64,000 bases of DNA from Hippophae tibetana (GCA_037013495.1 CM072809.1:14894501-14958500), one strand, 5' to 3'; counted from the first letter of the stretch, positions 47,873 to 60,965 are shown. A program made the numbers and translations. Notes: generated by a model from the sequence alone, not told the origin.

Positions 47873-50033
47873 ATGGTCGGGAAAGTGGCAACAACTTGTT
47901 TGCATTGGTCGCAGCCTATTCTTCCTCATTCTCCATTATCTTCTCTAACCTTAACTTCTGCGATATTATCGTCTTCTTCTGGGAAGGGTCGAAACCGAGA
48001 CGATGGAGGAGCTCTGGTGTGCCGGTACGTGCAAAAGTTAGATCGATCTTTTCTGTTGGGAACGCCATCTACGAGGCTACAAAGGTCCCGGTCTTATGAG
48101 CACCCGAAATCTAGATTTCGTTCTATCAGAAGTGCTTTTAGCGCAAGTTCCGATAACTTCTTCGATGAAGAATTCTCGAAGAAGATTCAAGAATTGGCTC
48201 TTAGATTCCAGCTTTCTGACGACGAAGAAAGAACAGAGGTGGTTTCTGATTTTGGGGATAACCAGAGCGAGGAAACGACAGGATTGAACAGTTGCGTCAA
48301 CTTTATGGAGAATCAGATACAATTTTCACCTCCGATGCTTCATTCCTGGGAGCCACCGTGGCCAGAAATTCGTCTAGAGCCACTGGATTGGCCAGGGAAT
48401 GACGAGATTGTTCAGGCGAGTATTGAACGGAAAGCTAACAGCGTTGATCTTCCGCTCTCTCTTCGAATTATAAAAAGAAAGCTGCATTGGCAAGAAGGGG
48501 TTAGAGAAGCAGGAGAGTCTGCTTACTGTTCAGTGAAGAAGGCGTTCTCTTCAATGGTGTTCATAATTCGTGAGCTTCATTGCTATACATTACAGATGAG
48601 AGAAATTCTCTACCACGAAGATCTACAAGAAATTTTGAGTCGAGTTCAGAAGGAAATGCACGCATCGTTTGCTTGGCTATTTCAACAAGTCTTTTCTCAC
48701 ACACCTACATTAATGGTGTACGTGATGATTCTCCTTGCTAATTTTACCGTATATTCTATGGGGCACAACACCGCCATTGCTGCTTCATCGCCATCTGGGT
48801 CTTATTCGAGCACAACAGAGATTGCTTCTGTGGTAGAAGTTCAGGACCATAAGAATCAGAAGTTTGACTCTTCAACAATTAAGACGTTTTCGGTTAATTC
48901 GTCAAGTGGGAAGGCGACTTCAATAGGCGGCAACAATGGCGGTGGTGGGAATTTCCAGTTGGCTAGTGGAACAGAAGGAGATGGTAGGTTCAACCAATCC
49001 GGTCAATACAGGACAGTTCTACCAGATGGTTCTTCCCAGATGTCTTCCATGAGAACGACGGGAAAGGGAGAATCGATATCAGAGCAAGAGTCTAAAGAAG
49101 AAGAGGAAGCAATTTGGAATTCGATTGTGGAAGAAGCGTCAAAAATGGAACCTTCACTCAGAGACGAAGCTCTGGATAAAGACACCATCCAGAGATTTGT
49201 TTCCCCAGTGAATGCAAAGATTGAACCAGAGGGTTATGAATATCACTTCAGAACAGATCTTCAGTACCAAGCTTGCTTGTCCCAAGAACCCAACAACGCA
49301 CTCCTCCTTGCCAATTATGCTCAGTTTCTTTACCTTGTTTACCACGATTATGACAGGTATAGCTTTATCTTCCTCAGTAATATTTATTTTAGTTGCATTT
49401 CAGTTCCATTTCTACTACTATTTACCGGAAAGAAAAATATCAATTGTTTCTCTTAGTAGAAAATTATTTTTAACGTCCGATTATTTGTCAAATTGCTCAT
49501 TTTGGGCTAGGTGTATTACGCAGAACAGAAGATGTTAATTTTTTTTTTGTTATCTTTCTCGTGTGATTATCACGTGACTTCAATGAAAAGTCTTTGTTAG
49601 CTTAGTCTTAGAGGCTTAGTCTTAGAGCAACTATAAGCCTAACTTAGAATACAGAATACCAACTCTTGAGAGTTTTTGACTCTTTTTTCCTTCGTGTGTG
49701 CAAAATTAAACTAAAGACTATGATGTGAGAGGTATTGTGTTGGGTTTTTTTTTTATCTCTTACGTTGATTTGTGTGAAAACAGAGCAGAAGAGTACTTCA
49801 AGAGAGCAACAGGGGTAGAACCACCGGATGCAGAAGCATACAACAAGTACGCGACTTTCTTGTGGAAAGTAAGAAACGATATGTGGGCAGCGGAGGAGAC
49901 CTTCTTGGAAGCCATTGCTGCTGAGCCGGGAAATTCCTACCATGCTGCTGCCTATGCTAATTTCCTTTGGAACACTGGTGGAGAGGACACCTGTTTCCCT
50001 CTCGATTCTTGTGATGCCAACCAATCTACTTAA
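47873..50033 (+). CDS. Plant TPR-domain protein, two coding exons
   Basis: Exon 1 is 47873-49356 and exon 2 is 49784-50033. The intron 49357-49783 has donor GACAG|GTATAG and acceptor AAAACAG|AGC, which joins D-Y-D-R-A-E-E-Y in frame and gives 577 residues. The N-terminus is Ser-rich and basic, possibly an organelle signal. A conserved block at 159-203 reads WEPPWPEIRLEPLDW...SVDLPLSLRIIKRK. A hydrophobic segment at about 280-297 (LMVYVMILLANFTVYSM) may cross a membrane. A Gly/Ser-rich and then acidic linker follows. From Y465 to about 570 there are three TPR-like repeats (NNALLLANYAQFLY; AEEYFKRATGVEPPDAEAYNKYATFLW; AEETFLEAIAAEPGNSYHAAAYANFLW). TPRs bind partner proteins; the molecular role is unknown. 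From memory it resembles an uncharacterised Arabidopsis family (At2g29670/At1g07280 type). The gene looks intact; an unspliced reading would stop at 49456. Confidence 0.9.
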
Positions 50034-50350
50034 AATTTAGAAGGAAAAAAAAATGCGAAAATAGATAATTATAAAAATAAAAATAAAAACCCTAAACCAT
50101 GAAAAAACAAACACAAGAAAAGAAAAGATAAGCCTTGCCGCAGTGCCTCAAGAATCTACCAGGCTACATTGTTTTTTTCCTCCCACATTGGATCTCTCAT
50201 TATAAAAATCTGAGGAAAAGAACAAAAAATAGAAGTAGTGAGAGAGTTAGAGACAGACGAATTTTGTTAGATTTTCGTTATTTTCCTTTTCGTTTTACAT
50301 ATTAGGGTTTAAGCATTGTTCATCAACTGAATCCATGTGGTAGAGTTTGA

Positions 50351-50458
50351 ATGGAGCAAAATGCAGGGTGGAGTGAAAAAAGGACAGTGTGTTTGGAACT
50401 TTGGCCGGAACGGTGTGATGTCTTCGAGATCTACGAGTATGTCTTGGAACTTCGATAA
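50351..50458 (+). other. 35-codon ORF downstream of the TPR gene, unproven
   Basis: Starts MEQNAGWSEKRT and ends YEYVLELR. It is preceded by TTATAAAA-type sequence near 50200 and a leader-like purine-rich stretch (GAGAGAGTTAGAGACAGACG), and two bases of context favour no particular start. A shorter ATGTGGTAG lies just upstream. A different frame here is longer but opens only with GTG. It may be part of the TPR gene 3'UTR or a separate short transcript. No family resemblance. Confidence 0.2.
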
Positions 50459-50649
50459 GATATGCTTTTATGTCGTCTTTATTTTTTTTGTTTTGTTTTT
50501 GGCACAGATTAGTATGCCCTTTTCTTTTGTTAATTTTTGTTTTTCTTGATACGATCGCATGGCAACGTGTAATTAGTTAGCCTTCTGTTAATATCTGTCA
50601 TGAAGCAGCATAAAGGAAATAAAATATAAAAATCTTCAACGAAACACTT

Positions 50650-51279
50650 GTTTCTCGTGCAGCTTATGCTCGAACGTGCTTCGATTTATTTTCTCCTCTG
50701 TCCTATAAGTTTCTCTTAACAGTGGATGATTATTTACATTTTTGCAGAGTTTATATATAGGATTGCCATAACTGTCTTTTTCACAATAGTGTGCTATATA
50801 CATAATACTAGTCTAAAACGTATCTCTAGTTATTGTCAGTATTGTATTAATAATGATTTGATATATGATTAAATAATTTAAAAAATGAAAAAAAGTTATT
50901 ATCTTTTTGGAAAAAATTGGTTACGTGTCACACTATAATCGCTTTTATTATCGCTAATATTACATTTAATAAACAGAATATGTAGTGTATGCTTTGGAGT
51001 CTAATATTACTCTTCAGTAATATTTGTATCGTTAATTCGATCACAGACAGTAATGTGTAAGCAAGGGTAGGGTGGGGTTGTGACTCCTCTTTGTTTTTCT
51101 TGAGATTTAGAATTTACTTTTTATTTTTATTTAATTTTTTTTTGTAAGAATATATGAAAATCGAGTACCCTTAAATTAAAAACGAAAATTCATATAATAT
51201 TTTAAATATTATTTTTTATGTTTTAGATTTTTTTTTATTTTTATTATAAAGGAAAATTATAATAGAAGAAAGCCAATAT
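50650..51279. other. Intergenic DNA
   Basis: No gene or repeat recognised; AT-rich with a few TATA-like strings. Confidence 0.5.
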
Positions 51280-51740
51280 AAATATTTTATAATGAAAAAT
51301 AAAATTTTGAGTCAATAAAAAATAAAAAAAATAAACAATATTTATGTGAAATGAAAAAAATAAAATATATGTAATAATAAATATATATTCTTTTTCTATT
51401 AAGAAATATCGATAGAATTTTATTATAAATTAATTCGAAATAATAACGATAAATTATAAAATTATTATAAGATATTAGATTTTTAGAATTTAAATAAATA
51501 ATTTACATAATTTTTATAAAAGAAAAATTATTAATGTTTTAGTAGAATAAAATTTTAAATTAAAGATGAAATATAAAATATAAAATATATCATGAATACT
51601 CATGATTATTTTAAGTTTAAATGTAATTAAATTTATAAAAAATTTAAAAATATTATTATTTTTATATATTTATTAAAATATAGTATATAATTTCAAGAAA
51701 TTAAAGAATAATATAATCTTTATCCTTACCTCATATACAA
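51280..51740 (+). repeat. Dispersed AT-rich repeat, copy 2
   Basis: Aligns with 17240-17740 in the same orientation (shared AAAATAAAATTTTGAG, TTTAGAATTTAAATAAATAA, TTTATATATTTATTAAAATA blocks in order). Non-coding, ends uncertain. Confidence 0.55.
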
Positions 51741-51870
51741 ATTTCTGTTTTCCATTTTCACTTTCCCATTTTATGTCTTTTTACTTATCTCCATCTAAAT
51801 AATCTCTAAAAAAAAATTATCTGGTCATAAAAAGATAATACATTAACCCAAAGTAAATATATAAACAGAA

Positions 51871-52080
51871 GAGCATGATGCATGTACATTAGCCCCTGAG
51901 TCTAACTGAGAAATTTGGATTTGTTCATGTACATAGTATATGGTTAGGGTGTAAATTCACGTGAATTAGGTAAATTCGAATATATGGAAGAGCATGATGC
52001 ATGTATATTGACCCTTGAGTCTAACTGAGAACTTCGAATTTGTTCTAGCACATAGTATATAATTTTAATTAGGGTATCAA
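51871..52080. repeat. 119-bp imperfect tandem duplication
   Basis: GAGCATGATGCATGTA at 51871 and 51990, each followed by (G/C)CC(C/T)TGAGTCTAACTGAGAA and a CACATAGTATAT- or TACATAGTATAT-like segment. About one base in eight differs, so the duplication is moderately old. Confidence 0.8.
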
Positions 52081-53115
52081 TCCGTGTGAGTTAGATCAAC
52101 TTAAAATACTAATCTTAATTTAATTTAAATTTAATTTGAGTTTTAATTTAAATTTAATTTGAGTCAATAAAGATAAATTTAAATTCAAACAAACACAAAC
52201 GAATTGGTTTAAACTAACCTAAATTATTATTTATATTTTTTTAATTAATTGAATTTTTTTTATAAATAAAAAATATGTTTAATTATTAAAATTCATTAGC
52301 TCAAACATAATTACATGAAATATCAAAAGTAGGAAAAATATTACAATAACTAGTTTTTAAAATAAATGATAAATTAATATTAAATTAATACATTATAAAT
52401 TTCATGTAAATAATATAACTCCTCACAAATATCTATTGTGTTACAATATATAATTAATTAAAAAAGAGAAATACTAGTAAACATAAACTAAATAAAACTA
52501 ATTCTTAAAATAAGAAGTTAATATCTAAATAAATTCGAAAAAAATCAGAGTTTGTCGTATCTTTATGAAAACTCATAGTTTGAATAAAAAAACTCTAAAT
52601 CCAATTTCCTTCGGTCAATAAATAAAAAAATATATGACTAAGATTAAACAAATAATTTTCTGCAAATCTGATCACGTATATATAAATTTCTCTTAGTGTA
52701 TTTAAGTAGATCATACAAAAGAAAACAATTTTTTAAGGTGACACAAAAAAAAATTTAAACTAATTCAATGAACATTGGGTTTCAGTTCGAAAAAAGTAAA
52801 ACAGTGCTTGCATTGGCCTACAGTTCGAGAAAAGAGTATTGTTAATTGCTAGAGAAGTAGAGAGTTGAAATTAGACTGAATCGGTTGGGAATTAAAAAGA
52901 AATGTATTTATCAAATTTTAAGTTTTTAACTTCACATGTAAATTATAAAGTTTACATATTTAGTTATTTATAATTCGAATTAATGGGATGGTTTGACCCA
53001 ATTTGATTTTTTTTGTGTTATTTGAAATGACTTGAATTTAACTCAATTCATACTATACAACAAGAATTTGATTCGACCAATCAAACTACGACACAAATTA
53101 ACAATGATAATTGTA
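52075..53115. repeat. Non-autonomous repeat related to the 24.4-kb insert
   Basis: Starts near GGTATCAATCCGTGTGAGTT and ends near CTACGACACAAATTAACAAT. The last ~120 bases, reverse-complemented, share the TCAAATAACACAAAA-type block with the start of the 24450 copy and with the 56-kb copy. The interior differs. No coding capacity; probably the same superfamily. The next stretch, 53277-53760, with repeated ACTCGTTTAAGATTAATCTA- and GAGTTCATTTAACAA-like segments, may be another relic of this type. Confidence 0.4.
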
Positions 53116-53760
53116 ATTTTGTTTGTGTGCATTTTTTTCATCATAATCCAATGAGATTCATTGATGTATATAATGTAATACAACTTGAAAAATAAATGAG
53201 TACGCATGGTGTGTCATGTAACACACTTTTCTTAGAATGATCACAATTTTTTTAATTTTTAAAATTACTTTATTACTTGACACGATATAATAATTAGTGT
53301 AAGTACACGTGAATCTAATAAATTCAACCTAATTTAACTCGTTTAAGATTAATCTAATGAGTTAATATGCTAAAAATCACATAACTCATAGAAATTAGCT
53401 CAAAAATTCAAACAAGTTTACTCGTTAGCAGTTCAAGAGTTCATTTAACAAAATAGTTTTATTAATAATAAAATTTTATAATTATAATATTATTATTATA
53501 AAATGTCACAATTAAAAGAAATACTGTTTTTTACAAAATTATAATAAAAATGTAATATTTATACTAATATTTTTATTAAAATTAAAAAATATATATTTTT
53601 AAGAAGAATAAATTAGCCAATTACTAATATTTATACTAATATAATGCTTAATTTAACTCATTTAAAAGTGAAGTAAACTTAATTCACACAAACTTATATA
53701 ATATGAATTTAGTTATTACTTACCTAAAAGTTACTAAACCAAAACAAAATAAACTGGTTC

Positions 53761-56020
53761 AAATCTAAACAAAATTAGCAAAACCTAAACAAGTGAGCTT
53801 TTCCTTTTAACATTACTCATATTTACAACTTAAAGTGGTTGGATAGCCACCATCACCTACCAAACCCATTACAGAGAGAAAAAGCTTGCTAATGAAATAT
53901 ATATATATATAAGGCTTGATGTATACAAAATTTGTTCAGATTTATATACATTTTGGCTTATATTAATTATAGTATATCATGAATAAATATTTTTTGAAAA
54001 ATACTTCTTTAATTTATAAAATTATTTTAACATATAAAAACATCACAATTATTACGAGTAAAAATACATATACAGATTTGTGTGTCATTGCCTTTCTTAT
54101 GTTTTAGGATCTTTTTTTCTTTCCCTTATTTTGTTTAATATTTTTTTTTCCTTTCCAATGTACCACTTTTTACCTTTTGGATCTTGAGGCTTATATCAGA
54201 ACAAAGCATGTACAAGGATCAACCATATACGAGTATTTATTTTGCAAATTATTTTTTAGAGAATGTTACATAAGACTAAGAACCCTTACTAATTTTGAAT
54301 ATATGTTAAGAAATATTCCATTACATGTATTTAAAAGAACAAAAATCATTAGAGTTTTAGCAATTTCAACGACAAACTGTCATTGAAATAATGACAAATC
54401 ATAGAATGATTTTAACAAAAGTTTTAGATCGTGTATACACTCTTGAACATGAGTTTTTTGAATACATGTTTAATTTTTAATGCAAATTCATTAAGATGTC
54501 AAAAATAAAACATAGTAATCAACGAGAGTGAAAAAGTAAAACTACTCTAATATTAAAACAACAATCTTAAAAGTTCTTAAAAATATTTTTAATGTTAGCA
54601 TATTTTGGGTCTTAGATGTCATGTGGTTGAGCTTGAGTTGAAAATGTTAGAAATTTTTTTTTGGTGAAAATTATAACTTAAAAATAATTTATAAACATTC
54701 ACGTTGTATTATAAGAATCAAAAACAAATATACGAAAACATAAATTATAATTATTAATTTATTTCTGTAGTTAAGTAGTTAGACTTTTAACTAAATTTTT
54801 TTTTTTTCAAGAATACTTTAGTTTTCTCTATTTTAGAACATTATTATAACAAATTAGTCTAAAGTCTATACACATTAAATATTTGCATTTATTATACATA
54901 TTAAAATTTAAATTACTCAAAATTTAACATATTAATTTTAAATAATTTTATTTTAATATAACAATCTATAATACATAATTACTTACACTTAAAATTTGAG
55001 TAAGAATACATAAAACTCACATGTTTGGTACAAATAAATTATAATTTAAAAATAAAGTGAAGCTATTTGAAAAACTCCATAATGTGTCGAGCACATGGGG
55101 TGCACAAAGGAAAATGTAGGCTCACACCTTGATAATGGGTTAGTGAGAATTAGGTTAAGGGAAATGCCAAAAGGAAAATGACGGGCTTTTCACGTGAAAT
55201 TGTTAATCTTAAGCTCTACACTCCACCTCATGCTCTCTCATTCATCTTCCACAGTGTTCCATGGCATGCCTCTGATCCCAATCCAAGTCCAAAGATGTTG
55301 AAGTTGATTCAGACTCTCTCTCAACTCTCCACTAAACTATGAAATAAAGTCAAGTGAATATTTTAAGATTATATCTTTTAGATTGTTTTGGGATTCTGAG
55401 TGACTGAGTTGTGCAAGCGATAAAGAAGAAAATTTAAAATTAATTTTAGCATAAACTTATTGAAAGTAGTATCGAGATGAGTGTTGATCATACAAGCCCA
55501 TATACATTCTAGTTAATGTCTTTAATTACCAAATAAAGTATACTTTGAATTCCGTAAAGGGGACAAACGCATGAGACGAAGAGAATAATGTCAGTCTAGA
55601 ACATTGAAAGAGCCAATCGAAATTCAATGAAGGAATATACCTATATTTTCATGATTTTTTGAATGCCTGGTTTTTAGCAAATGTGGGTATTTTAGGCAAT
55701 TTTCGTGGCTTTCATGTAATTAAATATATTATATACGATCTCGAGATAAAGCGGCCATACATGTGCGAAGATGGATGGATGGAGGAGTAATTTTATGGAA
55801 TTATCATTAGTTATTTTTGAATTATACTCTACCTAAATTAAATTTTTATCAATTATTTGGTATTTATTTTTTATTTTTTTAAAATTTAAAATAATCTTAT
55901 AATTTATTTGTCTAAAATATCACATTATCATATATTTATAAAATAATAAATAATTTCTCTAGTATTATATATCTACATAAGGATTATATCTATCATATTT
56001 GTGTATATTTTTTATTGGTT
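53761..56020. other. AT-rich intergenic DNA
   Basis: No gene supported. An open frame at 54177-54386 starts at TTG and has no family resemblance. A GC-richer patch at 55080-55330 is unassigned. A short AT microsatellite lies near 53898. Confidence 0.5.
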
Positions 56021-56024
56021 GTAA

Positions 56025-56960
56025 TTAGAGCTATCAATATAGGATATGCTAGTTTTAGATTACTCAAATTAAATTATAAATTAATCAAATCATAACATAA
56101 ATTGTATTTAATTTGTGTTATGAATTGTCACCTATGATACAAACTAAAAAAAAATGGACTTGCCTAAATTATCTTAAATTGATCAAAAAAATTATTTATA
56201 TGTATTAATTGATCTTTTTTTGTCTTATTTAACTTAATGTTGATTTAAAATATTATAAATTTTTCTATAATTTTTTATCTAATTAGAATAATAAAAACTT
56301 TGAATCAAATTTAATGTATTCTAACAACGTAAAACGTATAAATAAAAAAATTATTACAAATTATTACAAAACTAAAATGTAAAAAATTTCAAAGCCATAA
56401 TTATATTACAAAATAACTCAAGAAACTACAAACTAAATTTAAAGTAAATAAATATTTTAGACTTTAACTTCATATAATTATGCTTAATGATTATATACTA
56501 TATTTGTAAAAGTAGCTAATAATAATAAAATTATAAGTAAGATCCATAAACAAATCAATAAATTTATCATAAGTATTTTATATAAAATAATTTACAATTA
56601 CAAAAGAAACAGTGATATATATCATTTTTAAATTAAATTCAAAATTACTCATAAAATTAATAATGTTTTTCGTTGATAAGATATTTTATAATTCTTGTTA
56701 ACAAGTGAATAATGAATATACGAAGATTGAAAATTTTACAATAAAAATAGCACGAGAAATACAACACATTATTGATAATATGAACTAGCAAAATTCACAT
56801 ATAAAAAAATTATTATTTATAATATATAATAATTATTATAATTACTTTTTATTTTCATTTAATCGGATTAATCCTAATCGAGTCTTAATTTTGTGTTATT
56901 TGATTTGGCTTAAATTTGATCAAATTAAGTTCAATTTGTGTTCGATTTTAACAATGGAGG
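56025..56960 (-). repeat. Non-autonomous dispersed repeat, copy 3 (inverted)
   Basis: The reverse complement aligns over most of its length with 24450-25375, for example AAATTATTTTATATAAAATAC followed by TTATGATAAATTTATTGATT, and TAAAGTCTAAAATATTTATT. Terminal sequence near 56945 reads AACACAAATTGAACTTAATT in reverse complement, close to the CACGAATTGAATTAAATT start of copy 2. No coding capacity. Confidence 0.65.
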
Positions 56961-59079
56961 TGTATCACAAATTATTCTTCTTAATTGTCATAATAAAAGA
57001 TTTAATTTATTTTTGAATATAAATGAGATAATAGTAAAATATTGAGAGTTTATTTAAACAATTTGTTTATTACTCATTTCATATATGGGTGAGAATCTAG
57101 CTATATTAATCATGTTTTGATATATGTTCATATATATTTACTTATAATTTATACACAAAATATTTATTTAATTTTTAAGTTTTTTTTTTGTTTATAATAA
57201 TAAAAAAGAAGAATTTTTTTTAAGGATTTTAAAAAATATATTAATCAATTACAACTAAAATTTTTATTAGTTTTGTATCTTATCTCATTTATATCATGTT
57301 AAACATTACCACTCTAATTTCAAATAAACATTTTTTTTTGTTCCCCATCAAACTGCGACTTATGCTTTTCGATTTCATCAAACTTCAAACTAGGGAAATT
57401 GGTTGTATTAAACAGAACAAACAAAAAATGATAATTGTCCATAATCCGTACTTAATCTTCAAATTTGTATTTAATTTATTGAATCAGCTCAATTAATATT
57501 ACCCAAATTAAACTAATCTAATATTTTTAGATTTTGGTTTTTCTTGATTTAAATTAATTCTTATTTTTATAAAATCTATTTATATTGGTTTGATTTCATT
57601 CTTATTTTTTAAAACTTAATAAAAACTAAATTAATTTTTATATTATTAATTTTATTTTATATAATTAATATTTTCAATTTCGCTTAGCATTTTCTTCCCC
57701 ATCTTTAATTTTTTTAGAGCAAAATATATATATTTTTCTTTGTTGTTTATTGTTATGTTTCTAATTTCATCTAAGAAGATAATTTTTTTGTTCAATTATT
57801 TTTAATAATATTTTAGAATTGATTTTTGGATTTAGTTTTTTAGTATGGTACAAACATGTTTAACTTATTTTTGATGTTAGAGTTTAAATGTTTAAGCATA
57901 ACTCATTCAAAAAAAATTAGATTATGCACTCTTTCTTCTTATTCTTCTAATACATGTGAGACATTAATTTTATATTATTTATCCTTTATAACTACAATAT
58001 CTTACATATAATTAAGAGATTAATTTACATCATATAAACAAATATTATGGATTATTTGGCTATGAAATTATTAAATTCTATCAAGTAAATTATTACTATT
58101 CCTTATATCATATTTGTTTTACTTTTAAATTCTTGTTGAACTTTATGAATTATATGAAAATGGATCATTTATTGCATTTATCAATCCTCTTTGTTATCTA
58201 AGGTATTTAAAACTATATTTTATTTTTGAAATTTGAAATTTTAATTATATGAACTTAAAGATATTAGATAAATGATTAAATATAAAACCTTCAAATTTCA
58301 GAATTATAATCAAATTAGTATTATAAATATTTGTTTAAAAAATATTAATAAACAAATTCATTAGAAAAAAACATAATTTTTTTTCTTGAACAAACTCAAA
58401 CAAAACCAAAAATAATGGTTCGGGTTGCACTAGTTTTTCAAATTCTTTTATTTAGTTGGTTATTATTTTTGAAGAACCAATCATATTAATTCAATTCCAA
58501 TTTTAATCTAAAATCAACTAACCAATATACACACCCGTACCTACCATCATCAATTAATATTTTAAAATTTTAATCTACAAGCTATTTGATCTATTCTTCA
58601 ATCCAATCCGTTATAAGTTTGTATTTGTTTAGTTTAATATGATAAAAATGTTCTATAATATTATTTTTGATTTTTCAATAATGTATTTTAATTTTTCAAA
58701 GATATATTTATATTCACATAAAATAAAATCATTTTAAGTTTATATTACAATAACTATATATAAATCTTTTATAAAATAGTTATTTATGTTGATAGGTAAT
58801 AATGAAAGACAAAAAACATGTACATAAAAATAGTATTTATTATGATCTAATCGATGAGATTAAAATTAATGTAGAAAATTCATCCACCTTTATATATATT
58901 TTTTCATTCAATCATAGTTAAAAATAAAAAAATTTAAGTAAAAATAAAAATAATATCTATAAAATGTGCAACTATAAATATAATACGACCAACTTATATA
59001 ATTTTACTATAAAAAACATTTTTAGTATATCATTTTAAATTAAACACCGTGTAAATTAAATTGCGATAATTTTGATTTA
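56961..59079. other. AT-rich intergenic DNA with possible repeat relics
   Basis: No gene supported. The segment about 57480-58540 begins with a TTTTAGATTTTGGTTTTTCTTG-like stretch and ends AACTAACCAATATACACACCC, possibly a further non-autonomous element with AACCAAT-type ends. The 57296-57496 open frame is AT-driven. Confidence 0.5.
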
Positions 59080-60965
59080 TTAAATTTTGAAATTCGTTCA
59101 ACTTGAACTACTAATCAGACACACAAAATTTATGTAATGGATACACAAGTATACTTATTGAAACAAGTAACATAATTATAAAAAAAATCATTTTTATAGA
59201 GATTATATTATTATAAGCTAATTTTTAAAACCAAAAAAATAAAAATCAATTTTTTTTGTGATTTTATGCTTTAAGAAAGCAAAATTAAAATAAAGAAAAA
59301 TAACTAAATAAATCAAATTTGATAACTAAGAAAATATATGAGAAAATATCTAAGAATACTTAATCTTCAAATTTTCTAAATATTTGAATCATTAAAATTC
59401 TCTTAATATAATTATTAATTAATTACATAATCAATTGAAAACTATTCTAATATATATTTCTCTATGAGGTGAACTACACAATAATTAACCAAATCACACT
59501 CTTATGTCAATTAAATTGAATACTACTCATTAAGTTTATCAATTATAGATCACATATATAAGAATTATACATCTCTCTCTAAAAACTATACATCTTATTT
59601 AATCAAAATAAATAATTAAATAATTCTCTTAAATCTATTTAATTGACTCTATAGATAAATTATTAGCCAAAAAATTAATAACATAAAAATTAAATTAAAT
59701 TGGAATCATAATTGGGATAAAACATTAGATTATTACATGGTGAAAATTAGTTTATAAGACCCCTAGATTAATAAATTAACTAAACATAATTTTTTTTTCA
59801 TAAAAGTAATATTTTTCATAAAGAAATACATAAAAATTGATAAATAAAGGAGTAGAAGAAGAAATACAATCAATCTCCTCTTAAATATCCACAAAAATTA
59901 TACCTCTTTTTTTGTATTTTCCCCTTTTCTTACCTTAAAAAATTGATAAAAAATATATAAATTACGGATATATATTTCTCTATCAGGTGAACTACACAAT
60001 AATTAACCAAATCACACTCTTATGTCAATTAAATTGAATACTACTTATTAAGTTTATCAATTATAGATCACATATATAAGAATCATACATCTCTCTCTAA
60101 AAACTATGCATCTTATTTAATCAAAATAAATAATTAAATAATTCTCTTAAATCTATTTAATTGACTCTATAGATAAATTATTAGCCAAAAAAATTAATAA
60201 CATAAAAATTAAATTAAATTGGAATCATAATTGGGGTAAAACATTAGATTATTACATGGTGAAAATTAGTTTATAAGACCCCTAGATTAATAAATTAACT
60301 AAACATAATTTTTTTTTTCATAAAAGTAATATTTTTCATAAAGAAATACATAAAAATTGATAAATAAAGGAGTAGAAGAAGAAATACAATCAATCTCCTC
60401 TTAAATATCCACAAAAATTATACCTCTTTTTTTGTATTTTCCCCTTTTCTTACCTTAAAAAATTGATAAAAAATATATAAATTACGGCTCATTTGGGTTT
60501 ATAGAATGATTACAGGATTAAATATAACTTAGGTAGAATCTAACTCGTCAGATCAACTTCAAATCAAAAGCTGATATGAAAAAGGGGAAAATTTACAACA
60601 CGAGTTAATGGAAGAGTGACATGTGGCACATGATATTTATTAGGCAAATCAGGGAGTGATGCATGCCAATGGAGACTAGTCTCGATCAATTAGAAGTTAA
60701 GTCATTAACACATGGCACAATGTGATATGCTATATTGGATGGCGTGGCACATGGGTGAAATGGGTGGACAAATCAGGTGAAGACACATGACGTTTGCGTT
60801 TACCAAGTCGGAATGATCATCATGTTTACACGTAGAGTGATGCTACGTCACACTAAACACGCGGCAATCTACGATTGGACGTCTCTATTGGTGTGACATC
60901 CATGTGGCTTGATATGTTAGCTCCATTACTTACATGTCATCCATGTGACAACTTCTTATTGGCTA
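59080..60965 (+). mobile_element. LTR-like element, decayed copy 2 with internal duplication
   Basis: The start (GGATACACAAGTATACTTAT with AACAAGTAACATAATT) and general layout correspond to the element at 40260. About 1.5 kb later, 60600-60965 holds repeated ACA(C/T)GTGGCA-like motifs: GACATGTGGCA, ACACATGGCA, GCGTGGCACATGG, ACACGCGGCA, ATCCATGTGGC. Most CACGTG cores have become CATGTG or CACATG, consistent with loss of CpG. A 518-bp tandem duplication (59451-60487) lies inside. No coding domain. Confidence 0.45.
59451..60487. repeat. 518-bp near-identical tandem duplication
   Basis: TATATATTTCTCTAT(G/C)AGGTG begins at 59451 and again at 59969. Both copies run to AAATATATAAATTACGG (ending 59967 and 60487). 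I see only a few substitutions and two single-base indels in A and T runs. Non-coding. Very recent. Confidence 0.95.

Noticed and set aside
47896..49345. Alternative frames on both strands within TPR exon 1
   Set aside because: Shadows of a 494-codon exon with clear conserved blocks and consistent splice signals.
50337..50549. 70-codon frame starting at GTG after the TPR gene
   Set aside because: No ATG start at its head, and its second half is a T-rich hydrophobic run; the shorter ATG frame is noted instead with low confidence.
54177..54386. 69-codon plus-strand frame
   Set aside because: Begins at TTG rather than ATG, has no neighbouring exons or recognisable family, and lies in AT-rich intergenic DNA.
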